Of a DNA stretch of 57,327 nucleotides, positions 25,782 to 33,320 are shown piece by piece. Location of the stretch: assembly GCA_003153555.1 (NCBI GenBank), contig PLZS01000108.1, forward strand, positions 8,470 to 65,796, given 5' to 3'. The notes under the pieces were generated by a model, which was given only the letters and a program-made list of their open reading frames with translations, was not told where the DNA came from and made no database searches. The stretch is from Candidatus Melainabacteria bacterium. GTDB lineage: Bacteria > Cyanobacteriota > Vampirovibrionia > Obscuribacterales > Obscuribacteraceae. Each line of letters begins with the position of its first letter. Position 1 is the stretch's first letter. Position numbers and translations under genes: made by a program.

Positions 25782-26182
25782 TAGACTCCGACCTTCCTAT
25801 CTCTCAGACGCGTGGCTGCTAAACGCTACTTTCCCAGAGCCTGGCTGCATGAAACCTAAATCACAGTATAGAGGAATTTATATGGTTCAGCCACACCGGA
25901 CTCCCCTGTCGCCGTTGACAAGGGCGCGCTGCTCGCTTGCGTCACTGTGCGCCCAGTAGCTGCAATTAAAGGCAGTATCAGCAATTTAAGGCGCCTGCAG
26001 AATCATCAGTTTCTTGCCTTCTGATCGTGTTTCAGATGGTTGGCATGTGCAAGATGATTCTTTGGTCAATGAATAACCTGGCGTCGAGGTTCTAGCAATT
26101 GGAAGCATGGATCGCATGCGCGTCATGACGCAGGCGATCCATGTCGTGTTCGCTATCGATACTGTAGGCGGTGCGCAGTCAA
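25782..26182. other. Intergenic region with a long hairpin
   Basis: A 400-bp spacer between two minus-strand genes. It holds a 38-bp near-perfect inverted repeat (listed separately) and presumably the promoter of the GGDEF-secDF run. No open frame with a ribosome site and no tRNA is seen. Confidence 0.4.
26106..26143 (-). terminator. Long hairpin after the His-rich protein gene
   Basis: CATGGATCGC pairs with GCGATCCATG, then after one A/G mismatch TGCG pairs with CGCA, leaving an 8-nt loop (CGTCATGA). It begins 40 bp after the stop of the minus-strand zinc-ribbon gene. There is no T tract on either side, so it may be a repeat element or an RNA-stabilising 3' structure rather than a simple terminator. 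Confidence 0.45.
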
Positions 26183-27034
26183 CTATTTACGAGAGCCCGG
26201 CCACAGCCGCTCCTGTATTTCATCCATTTCGTCCAAGGCATTCACTTTAGCCTTGTACAGCGGTCCTTGGCGCCAGTGGCAGATCGCCTCATGAGTGACG
26301 CTGGCGACGTGGCGATGCTTACTTTCGGACATCAAAATGTCTTGCAATTTATTGTCATATGTAACCGGGTGCTCATCATCGTGGTGCTCGCTACTGTTCT
26401 CTCTGTTCTCTGGCTTTATCGACTCGACATGATTTTGAAAGAGGCTGTGTTTATGATCATGCTGATTATGATCATCATGTTGGCAGGTGTTTGAATTTTG
26501 CCCTCCAATAATCTTGCTGCAGCAGTTTTTTATCATTGTTTTTCCTTGATCACAAAGATGATCGCAAAGATGCGTTATCTTCTCCGGATCAATAATGTGG
26601 ACAAAATCTGATAGCGCATGCCGCACTGTTCCCAACGGGGCGTCAGCGCCGGTGAGGTCAACGGTGTGCTGAAGTTCCCCTTTATCTTCGTGCTCTAACC
26701 ACATGGTTTGCGTTCTTTCATCCTTATGGAGCGCAGAGGGCATTCTCTGAAGAGATTGTCCCTGCGACTGTAACCGCAGGCTCAAATCTTTGATCACCAT
26801 TTGTAATTGAATGGTTTGGTCAAGAGCCAAATTGCGCACCTCAACTTCCTCTTTCAGGCGCTGAGACAAGGATAGTTTTTCCTGCCAAAGTTGGCGAATC
26901 ATTGTGCAATTGGCGCACAGTCCTGACGTCAATACAGGAGCAAAGCAAGAAACGCAATTTGATTTCTCGGTTACTTCCTCGCCGTCGTTATCGATCCACT
27001 CAATAGTGTTGCTAGAAATCTCTTTTGCGTTCAT
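26183..27034 (-). CDS. Zinc-ribbon, coiled-coil protein with His-rich C-terminal region
   Basis: A 283-residue protein, unrecognised. The ATG at 27034 is chosen for its GGAGGAG site; an upstream in-frame start has none. Near the N-terminus (about 27-43) CVSC and CANC form a treble-clef-like zinc site. Residues about 50-105 are a predicted coiled coil. From about 150 the sequence becomes Cys- and His-rich (CDHLCDQ, NCCSKI, then HDDHNQHDHKH and EHHDDEH), a pattern that usually binds transition metals. No signal peptide is visible, so it would be cytosolic. Its upstream region contains a helically phased repeat array, suggesting dedicated regulation. Confidence 0.72.
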   Translation of the reverse strand: MNAKEISSNTIEWIDNDGEEVTEKSNCVSCFAPVLTSGLCANCTMIRQLWQEKLSLSQRLKEEVEVRNLALDQTIQLQMVIKDLSLRLQSQGQSLQRMPSALHKDERTQTMWLEHEDKGELQHTVDLTGADAPLGTVRHALSDFVHIIDPEKITHLCDHLCDQGKTMIKNCCSKIIGGQNSNTCQHDDHNQHDHKHSLFQNHVESIKPENRENSSEHHDDEHPVTYDNKLQDILMSESKHRHVASVTHEAICHWRQGPLYKAKVNALDEMDEIQERLWPGSRK

Positions 27035-27583
27035 CACAACTCCTCCAATCAATTTCAGGCGCATCACATAATTGCAATTGAACAATTTGGATGCTCATGG
27101 GTTGCACTGCCCGCAAACAATTGATCCCAAAAGGGCGATCGACTGCCTGGTGGCTGTGTTCTACAAATTTGCTTGTCTCAGCAGTTTGCTGCTCGTAGAT
27201 TTACTTATCTCAGCGCCAATACTTTGATGGCGCATTGTGGCTCCAGGCTGCCTTAGAGCTTCCGAGATTCAAATTGTTTCGCATATTATTGGACTCGTTG
27301 AGCTTCCGCTGCAGTTTTGCGATGTGATACCGTCCGCAATACTAGTCGATGGGTGTGTAGATCTTTTGATTTCACTTCATGAACATTGTTTTCACATTCA
27401 TGAACAACCATTTTCACTTGAGTTTCACATAACCGCATTTTGTGTGGTGTGGTTTGATTTAAATATATCTTATTTTTGCCACTCGGTTTAGCCGCGATGG
27501 CAAAAACTGTGGTTTCCCATGAACTTGATCGTGATTGCCGGAATTTTGGTTCAACTCCGTGGACCCGGGTTATGCGGTATAAG
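27035..27583. other. Intergenic region upstream of the His-rich protein gene
   Basis: A 549-bp spacer between two minus-strand genes. It contains the phased TTTCAC/TTCATGAA array and, at about 27161-27212, an imperfect direct repeat on the theme ATTTRCTTRTCTCAGC. Short open frames lack ribosome sites. It is AT-richer than its surroundings around 27365-27480. Confidence 0.4.
27370..27428. repeat. Phased TTTCAC / TTCATGAA repeat array
   Basis: TTTCAC occurs at 27370, 27390, 27412 and 27423, spaced 20, 22 and 11 bp, close to whole helical turns. Two copies of TTCATGAACA (27376 and 27397) are 21 bp apart, and TTCATGAA is a perfect palindrome. All face the same side of the DNA, as expected for cooperative binding by a regulator. 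The nearest gene start is the His-rich protein, 336 bp away. Confidence 0.5.
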
Positions 27584-28981
27584 TCAGTGCTGGACTAACT
27601 CTCTGGCTGCCACTACAGCTGAGCCGTCAACGAAAAGGTCTGATAATGTTGTTTTTCCATGGACCAACAAATCGTACGGATTGTCTGCGCAGTGCTCAAG
27701 GTGATCGATTGTGAAAACAGCCAAGTCCGCTAGTTTGCCGGGTTCGATGCTGCCGATTTGTTGATCGAGATTCAAGATTCGTGCCGCATCAGTGGTGAGG
27801 CTGCTGAGAATTTGAGCTGAGGTCCATTTTAGATCCGGTGCTGCACTGCGGTGCAAATCAACGGCAAAACGAGCTTCTTGCAAGAGGTTCAGGTCATCGT
27901 TGGAGCCAAGACCGTCTGTTCCCAAGCCGAATCTGATCCCCGCGGCGATAATGCGCTCTAGTGGTGCCCGGCCATTTCTTAACCTGGCGTTACTGCGTGG
28001 GCAGTGGGCAATTTTCACTCGCGTTTCAGCGAGCAAGCCTATATCTTCATCATCCAGATTGACAGCGTGTGCGGCTAAGAGGTTCTCGTCTAGTAATCCG
28101 TAGTTCTTCAGATGTCGGGTCGGTGAAAGACCGCGTCCCTTCCATCTGATATGTGTAAGCTCTTCCAGGATGCCACTCTCGGTGGTAGCAAGATTTGGAT
28201 CCCGCAACTTCTTGACGTGGGTCAAATATTCATCAATACGGCGATTGCTGCTCATAATCCATTGGCATTCTTCGGCTGATTCTGAGAGGTGAGCGAGCAA
28301 GGGCATATTCTTTTCCTGGGCCCAAGTGGTTGCTTTCAACCAAAGCGTTGGACACACTGTATATGGTGCGTGGGGGGCGACCGTGAGCTTGATTTTTTCC
28401 ATAGCGATGGCAACGCGAGCAACCGATTCTACGGTGTTTTTGAGCTTGTCGAATCTAGTCAACCAATTTCCCCAAACGGCGCTAGCCTCATCATCTCGCA
28501 GTCCAAATAATTCCAACCCGACAATTGCGCGCAATCCGATGCGAGCTATCGCGTGCACTGAAAGTCCTGTGAAAGAGCTGTCAACAAGGCAAGTGGTACC
28601 AGAAAGAGCGGCTTCCCGCACGCCGTATGTCGCTGAGGCCAGCCATTGCTCTGGTTTCCACTCAGATGCTCTGGCGACTAACCCGCAAATCCAATCAAAC
28701 ATGCCTGACTCGACATCGAAACATCGCAATGCAGAGTAATCCAAATGAGTGTGTAAGTTGATCAGACCTGGCAAGATAATCGCGTCGCCGTACTCGTGCG
28801 CGTTCTCTGTCAACTTTTCTACATATTCGGGCGGATATTTATAAGTCAGTTCGTCGCGATAGAGGACATCTGTGATCGTGTGATTCTCGATCACCACCGC
28901 TGCGTTGCGCATCGGTGGGCTCGACATAGGCAAAACCCAGCGAGCGAAAAGAACGCGGCAGTCGCTCGGGTCGGATTGCAT
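27584..28981 (-). CDS. Amidohydrolase of the deaminase/chlorohydrolase group (MtaD- or aminofutalosine deaminase-like)
   Basis: A 465-residue metal-dependent deaminase of the AtzA/TrzA/MtaD group. Metal and substrate motifs in order are LHTHLD, HAPYTVC, HLSES, HAVNL, HCPRSN and GTDGLGSNDDLN, all intact. The motif LDYSALRC followed by MFDWICGLV resembles the HLELS-FxxWI pattern of aminofutalosine deaminases in the futalosine route to menaquinone. 5'-Methylthioadenosine/S-adenosylhomocysteine deaminase is the main alternative. No other menaquinone gene is present in the window to decide between them. It is cytosolic, without a signal peptide, and diverges from the yceD-rpmF-plsX cluster. Confidence 0.85.
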   Translation of the reverse strand: MQSDPSDCRVLFARWVLPMSSPPMRNAAVVIENHTITDVLYRDELTYKYPPEYVEKLTENAHEYGDAIILPGLINLHTHLDYSALRCFDVESGMFDWICGLVARASEWKPEQWLASATYGVREAALSGTTCLVDSSFTGLSVHAIARIGLRAIVGLELFGLRDDEASAVWGNWLTRFDKLKNTVESVARVAIAMEKIKLTVAPHAPYTVCPTLWLKATTWAQEKNMPLLAHLSESAEECQWIMSSNRRIDEYLTHVKKLRDPNLATTESGILEELTHIRWKGRGLSPTRHLKNYGLLDENLLAAHAVNLDDEDIGLLAETRVKIAHCPRSNARLRNGRAPLERIIAAGIRFGLGTDGLGSNDDLNLLQEARFAVDLHRSAAPDLKWTSAQILSSLTTDAARILNLDQQIGSIEPGKLADLAVFTIDHLEHCADNPYDLLVHGKTTLSDLFVDGSAVVAARELVQH

Positions 28982-29237
28982 TGGCTTCCTCTAAAGATCG
29001 AAAGACGGTGGGCAAGGCAAAGAAGTTGTGGTTGTGTTGTAATATTATGCATCTTCAAGTGGGCGGTTCTGTGGATTTGATGGTCAGCCGTCCCCACAAG
29101 AAGCATGTCTTGCAGTAGTGCATTGAACTGAGTGTGCAGTTCAGCGGTTCCGTGTTGGCACTTTGGGTGTTCAACCGGTTCCACAAAAGCGCTCTAAACC
29201 GCCGCGCGATTGCGGCTTTTGGGATTAAGGTGTCTTC

Positions 29238-29804
29238 GTGAAGGTCCATATTGATCACTTAAAAGGAATGCCGCATCATCGGCTTGATTTTGCCTTTCGC
29301 GAAGAATTAAGCGAGACCCAAGCGATCAAGCCTGTGCTCGGGGATTTGACGCTCATGTGGAGTGCTTCCGGTGTTCGCATTGAAGGGCAAATTAAAACGC
29401 TTCTAAAGCTTCAATGTGATCGCTGTCTGCGACCTTATTTCCTCAGCCTGAGCGTTGATATAGACGAACGCCTCGTTCCTACTTCGTTCTTTGAGCTGAA
29501 TGAGGACGAAAAACATGACGGTGAGTTATTGCGCGGTGACTTCGTTGAACCCTTACCGGACGACGGTAATCTTGACATCAGTGATATTGTGTATCAAGCT
29601 GTAACGTTGGCAACGCCGACCTTCTGCTCCTGTGGCGATGAGTGTCCCGGACCCCCTGGACGTGCTGCAGATGGGGCATCCAGCGAAAAAGCGGCGGCAA
29701 ATTCTAAGGGCAACGGGTCCAAAACAGACGACCGCCCGATAGACCCGCGCTGGAAGAACTTAAAGACTCTATTTCCAAATGAAGATTCCAAAGAAAATTC
29801 GTAG
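29238..29804 (+). CDS. yceD: YceD/DUF177-family protein
   Basis: A 188-residue DUF177 protein, which in many bacteria sits just before rpmF and is linked to large-subunit rRNA accumulation and ribosome assembly. The family core LKLQCDRCLRPYFLSLSVDIDERL with its CxxC pair is present, as is the downstream NLDISDIVYQAVTLATPT segment; a second Cys group (CSCGDECPG) follows. The C-terminal 50 residues are a hydrophilic Gly/Ser/Lys linker ending DPRWKNLKTLF, a typical family end. The start is GTG with AAGG eight bases upstream. rpmF starts 42 bp later. Confidence 0.92.
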   Translation: MKVHIDHLKGMPHHRLDFAFREELSETQAIKPVLGDLTLMWSASGVRIEGQIKTLLKLQCDRCLRPYFLSLSVDIDERLVPTSFFELNEDEKHDGELLRGDFVEPLPDDGNLDISDIVYQAVTLATPTFCSCGDECPGPPGRAADGASSEKAAANSKGNGSKTDDRPIDPRWKNLKTLFPNEDSKENS

Positions 29805-29846
29805 ATAATAATCAGTTCCGAACCCGATGGAGGATTCCACCCACTC

Positions 29847-30038
29847 ATGGCTGTTCCAAAGAAAAAGACATCACATCAAAAGCAGCATTCCCGCAGAGCG
29901 CATTGGAAAGCTGAACTAACGACCTTGACCAACTGCACGAATTGCGGCGTTACCTGCCGCCCCCATCATGTCTGCACTTCGTGCGGATATTATTCCGGTC
30001 GTCCAGCCCATCGCGAAGACAGAGTTCAAGGCACGTAG
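29847..30038 (+). CDS. rpmF: 50S ribosomal protein L32
   Basis: A 63-residue L32 protein of the ribosomal large subunit. It begins with the family motif AVPKKKTSHQKQHSRRAHW and carries CTNCG and CTSCG pairs, so this is the zinc-binding four-Cys form. GGAGG precedes the ATG. The order yceD-rpmF-plsX-fabH-fabD is the widely conserved ribosome-lipid cluster, linking growth and membrane synthesis. Confidence 0.97.
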   Translation: MAVPKKKTSHQKQHSRRAHWKAELTTLTNCTNCGVTCRPHHVCTSCGYYSGRPAHREDRVQGT

Positions 30039-30092
30039 GTTCATTGAGCTGGGTGCTGTTCGACAGCACTTGGCAGCAACTGGGAGTCGGGA

Positions 30093-31148
30093 ATGATTCG
30101 TATAGCTGTGGACGCCATGGGTGGCGACTACGCCCCCCGCGAAGTGGTACATGGCGCGGTGCTTGCGGCAAGAGAATATGGAGTCGCGATTCAACTCGTC
30201 GGTGTTGCAGATGCAATTCAGGCAGAACTGAACAAGCTCTCGACAACCGGATTGGACATTACGATCGTGCCCGCCTCAGAAGTCGTGGCCATGGACGAGA
30301 AACCCAGCCGCGCTGTTACTCGAAAGAAAGATTCATCAATTGTAGTGACCACCAAGCAAGTGGCTGAGGGTCTGGCTGATGGCATGGTTGCGGCCGGATC
30401 AACTGGCGCCGCCGCTGTAGCCGCTCAAATCGGTCTGGGCAGAATCAAAAACGTCGATCGCTCCGCAATCGCTTGCATGATGCCCACCGCCCTGCCCAAT
30501 AAACGTGTCGTCGTTATAGATGTTGGCGCCAATGTTGACTGCAATCCAAACCAGCTTTTGCAATTCGGCTTGATGGGATCAATTCTCGCCAGAGGCTTAT
30601 GCAGTGTTGAAACGCCGACTGTTGGCTTGCTAAATATTGGTACGGAAGAAACTAAGGGCAATCAATTAGTTCAAGACGCCTTCAAGTTGTTGAAAGCTCA
30701 TGAACAAATCAATTTCATAGGCTTTGTCGAAGGACGTGATTTTCCAATGGGGAAATGCGATGTGGTCGTTACCGATGGTTTCACCGGAAACGTCGCTCTA
30801 AAGACCGCCGAAGGCATTTCCAAAATGATCACCCACATGCTTCGCCATGAGTTGATGAGAACAGTGCATGGCCGACTTGCGTCTGTTATGGCTAAACCCG
30901 CTCTTATAGCCTTGAAAAACAGAATCGATTACAACGAGGCTGGTGGCGCGTTGCTAGTTGGTGTCAAAGGTGTGTGTGTCATCGCCCATGGTGGCTCGCG
31001 TCACACAGCAGTTAAGAATGCGATTCGAGTGGCAAAAGATATGGTAGCTGCCGATGTGGTGCGCAAGATTGAAAGCACCTTGAACGTTACCGCGGTGTCA
31101 GCTCTCAGCGCTGTTTGTCTCGCTGTCACATTGGGTTGTTTGACGTGA
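30093..31148 (+). CDS. plsX: Phosphate acyltransferase PlsX
   Basis: PlsX converts acyl-ACP and phosphate to acyl-phosphate, the acyl donor for PlsY in glycerolipid synthesis, at the inner face of the cytoplasmic membrane. Family landmarks are IAVDAMGGDYAPREVVHGA at the start, VAAGSTGAAAVAAQIGLGRI, VIDVGANVDCNP, NIGTEETKGN, and VVVTDGFTGNVALKTAEG. The 351 residues are a normal length; the last 25 are unusually hydrophobic (SALSAVCLAVTLGC). GGGAG lies upstream of the ATG. The stop overlaps the possible GTG start of fabH. Confidence 0.97.
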   Translation: MIRIAVDAMGGDYAPREVVHGAVLAAREYGVAIQLVGVADAIQAELNKLSTTGLDITIVPASEVVAMDEKPSRAVTRKKDSSIVVTTKQVAEGLADGMVAAGSTGAAAVAAQIGLGRIKNVDRSAIACMMPTALPNKRVVVIDVGANVDCNPNQLLQFGLMGSILARGLCSVETPTVGLLNIGTEETKGNQLVQDAFKLLKAHEQINFIGFVEGRDFPMGKCDVVVTDGFTGNVALKTAEGISKMITHMLRHELMRTVHGRLASVMAKPALIALKNRIDYNEAGGALLVGVKGVCVIAHGGSRHTAVKNAIRVAKDMVAADVVRKIESTLNVTAVSALSAVCLAVTLGCLT

Positions 31149-31150
31149 TC

Positions 31151-32176
31151 ATGCCGGTTGGGGCGAAGCTAATTGGTGTCGGCGCCGGTATTCCAAGCGC
31201 AGTTGTGACCAACGCAGATCTAGAGAAATTCATCGAAACTTCAGACGAGTGGATTGCCAGTCGCACTGGCATTCGCGAACGAAGAATTGCATCTGAGGAA
31301 GAGACTACGTCAGCGCTTGCCATTCTCGCTGCTAAAGACGCAATCGCATTTGCTCAAATCGAGCCAAGCACCATCGATTTGATTATTGTCGCCACATCGA
31401 CTCCGGATAATTTGTATCCTTCCACTGCCTGCATGGTGCAAGCGGCGATCGGGGCTCCTCGCGCCGCTGCCTTTGACTTGGAAGCTGCTTGCACGGGCAT
31501 TATTTACGCATTGGCTGTTGGTCAACAGTTCGTAGGTTCTGGCACGTTCAAGACAGTGCTTGTCATTGGAGTAGATATTCACTCGCGTTTTCTCAACTGG
31601 GAAGATCGCAACACCTGCATTCTTTTTGGCGATGGTGCCGGTGCATTTATCCTTCAGGCTGCCGACGGTGAAAATGAAATTCTGGCTACCTATTTAAGGG
31701 CTGATGGCACTGGCGCGCACCTTTTGCACATTCCAAACACCGGCACTGCATATCCCCATGCCGGAACAACGCCTCCAAAGGCGATGGATCGCTTCTTACA
31801 AATGAATGGTCGCGCTATATATGAATTCGCTGTTCATGCCGTTCCTGAGGCAGTGCGTGCGACTGCAGCGAAGGCTGGGATCAGGGTGGAAGACATAGAC
31901 TTCTTGGTGCCTCATCAAGCAAACCGGCGCATTATCAACGCAGCTGCCGAGCGCCTGAATATGCGCAAGGAGCAGATCGTCTCCAACGTCGACGAACTCG
32001 GCAACACTTCCGCTGCCTCCATTCCCCTCGCCTTGTGGCAAGCAATAAGAAGGAAACAGGTGCAACCGCCGGCAATTTGCTGCCTTGTCGGGTTTGGTGG
32101 TGGTCTGACGTGGGGAGCGGCAATCGTGAAGTGGACCGCGAAAGACAAGCGCGGCGACTACAACGCAGAAGACTAG
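31151..32176 (+). CDS. fabH: Beta-ketoacyl-ACP synthase III
   Basis: FabH starts fatty acid synthesis by condensing an acyl-CoA primer with malonyl-ACP. From the ATG at 31151 the catalytic triad is Cys114 (EAACTGIIYAL), His255 (VPHQANRRI) and Asn285 (DELGNTSAAS), at the spacing typical of the family, and the length is 341. The frame also opens at a GTG at 31145, overlapping the plsX stop, and at a TTG at 31115; the ATG is preferred because MPVGAKLIGVGAGIPS matches the usual N-terminus. Confidence 0.96.
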   Translation: MPVGAKLIGVGAGIPSAVVTNADLEKFIETSDEWIASRTGIRERRIASEEETTSALAILAAKDAIAFAQIEPSTIDLIIVATSTPDNLYPSTACMVQAAIGAPRAAAFDLEAACTGIIYALAVGQQFVGSGTFKTVLVIGVDIHSRFLNWEDRNTCILFGDGAGAFILQAADGENEILATYLRADGTGAHLLHIPNTGTAYPHAGTTPPKAMDRFLQMNGRAIYEFAVHAVPEAVRATAAKAGIRVEDIDFLVPHQANRRIINAAAERLNMRKEQIVSNVDELGNTSAASIPLALWQAIRRKQVQPPAICCLVGFGGGLTWGAAIVKWTAKDKRGDYNAED

Positions 32177-32199
32177 GCTAGAAGTAAGGAGAGACTAAA

Positions 32200-33165
32200 G
32201 TGGGAAAGATCGCTTGCCTATTTCCGGGTCAAGGTTCACAGAGCGTCGGCATGAGTGCCGAGCTGTTCAATGAGTTTGAGGAAGCGCGGCAGTTGTTTCA
32301 GACTGTCGATAAACTGGCCGGACGTTCTTTGAGCAGACTTTGCTTCGAAGGACCCGAAGACGAACTGAAGCGCACTGTTAATACGCAACCGACGATCTTG
32401 AGTGTCTCTCTGGCGGCCTGGAAATGCTATCAAAGCCTGGGCGGACCCCAACCGGACTTCGTCGCAGGACACAGTCTCGGGGAAATAAGCGCACTTGTCG
32501 CCGCCAATGTGCTCACTGTTGACGAAGCAGTTCGACTTGTCGAAAAACGTGCGCACCTCATGGAAGAATGTCCTAAAGGCGCTATGTCAGCGGTGCTTGG
32601 AGTACCAGCTGATATTTTGGAGAAGTGCTGCGCAGATGCCCATGCCGAATTGAAAGAGAGTGGTGCCAAAGATATTGAAGCCGTTGTGATCGTGGCTAAT
32701 TTCAACACACGCGATCAGCTGGTCATTTCCGGGAATCCAGCCGCTGTTGTTAAGGCCGGCGAGAAGGCCAAAGCCGCCGGTGGCAAAGTGATCCCATTGC
32801 CCGTTGGCGGTGCCTTTCATTCACCACTGATGGCAGCAGCATCTATAGAGTTTGGAAGCGAAATCGAAAAAGTTCAGTTCAAAGACGCAACTTATTCAGT
32901 GGTGCAAAACTTCGATGCAAAACCATCGATCAGCGCAAGTGAGATTAAGGAGAAATTGGGCCGTCAGATGGAAAGCCCAGTGCGTTGGTGTGCGACTATT
33001 GAATATATGTTGTCGCAAGGCGTTGATACCTTTATAGAGATTGGACCAGGAAAAGTTCTCGTTGGCACAGTCAAGAAGATAGATAGATCCGCAAAATTGT
33101 TCAATGTGTCAGAGCCCGGTAATTTGAAAGCGACCATCGAAGAGTTGGGCCACGCACTAGTTTGA
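32200..33165 (+). CDS. fabD: Malonyl-CoA:ACP transacylase
   Basis: FabD moves malonate from CoA to acyl carrier protein. The N-terminal LFPGQGSQ and the nucleophile motif GHSLGE (Ser92) are intact, as are the later HSPLM and ETGPGKVL-like segments (read here as EIGPGKVLVGTVKKI). The length of 321 is typical. The start is GTG with AAGGAG nine bases upstream. fabG, acpP and fabF, which often follow, are absent; a hairpin and a new promoter come next. Confidence 0.97.
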   Translation: MGKIACLFPGQGSQSVGMSAELFNEFEEARQLFQTVDKLAGRSLSRLCFEGPEDELKRTVNTQPTILSVSLAAWKCYQSLGGPQPDFVAGHSLGEISALVAANVLTVDEAVRLVEKRAHLMEECPKGAMSAVLGVPADILEKCCADAHAELKESGAKDIEAVVIVANFNTRDQLVISGNPAAVVKAGEKAKAAGGKVIPLPVGGAFHSPLMAAASIEFGSEIEKVQFKDATYSVVQNFDAKPSISASEIKEKLGRQMESPVRWCATIEYMLSQGVDTFIEIGPGKVLVGTVKKIDRSAKLFNVSEPGNLKATIEELGHALV

Positions 33166-33213
33166 CGCAATCCTTCTTTTTTCGGGAACCTTCCGAATCT
33201 AGGGCGATAGCCT

Positions 33214-33241
33214 CTCTTGAGTAGTGACAGGCACTCGAGAG
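33214..33241 (+). terminator. Probable terminator of the yceD-fabD cluster
   Basis: CTCTTGAGT pairs with ACTCGAGAG (one G-T pair) around a 10-nt loop, 50 bp after fabD. The following bases (ATTTCACTCC) are only moderately T-rich. It overlaps the promoter region of the next gene, so it may also be regulatory. Confidence 0.4.
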
Positions 33242-33243
33242 AT

Positions 33244-33273
33244 TTCACTCCTTGCTCGACTGGGGAATATAAT
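33244..33273 (+). promoter_or_regulatory. Candidate promoter of the 1065-residue signalling protein
   Basis: A perfect TATAAT at 33268-33273 is preceded, 18 bp upstream, by TTCACT at 33244. It lies 47 bp before the ATG, giving the gene a transcript separate from the fab cluster. Confidence 0.55.
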
Positions 33274-33320
33274 AGCTGTGGAATCTCACTGGTAACCCTG
33301 GATAACTCAAGGTATCGGTA

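Noticed and set aside
31115..31150. TTG start for fabH within plsX
   Set aside because: It would add 12 residues not found in the usual FabH N-terminus; ATG at 31151 fits better.
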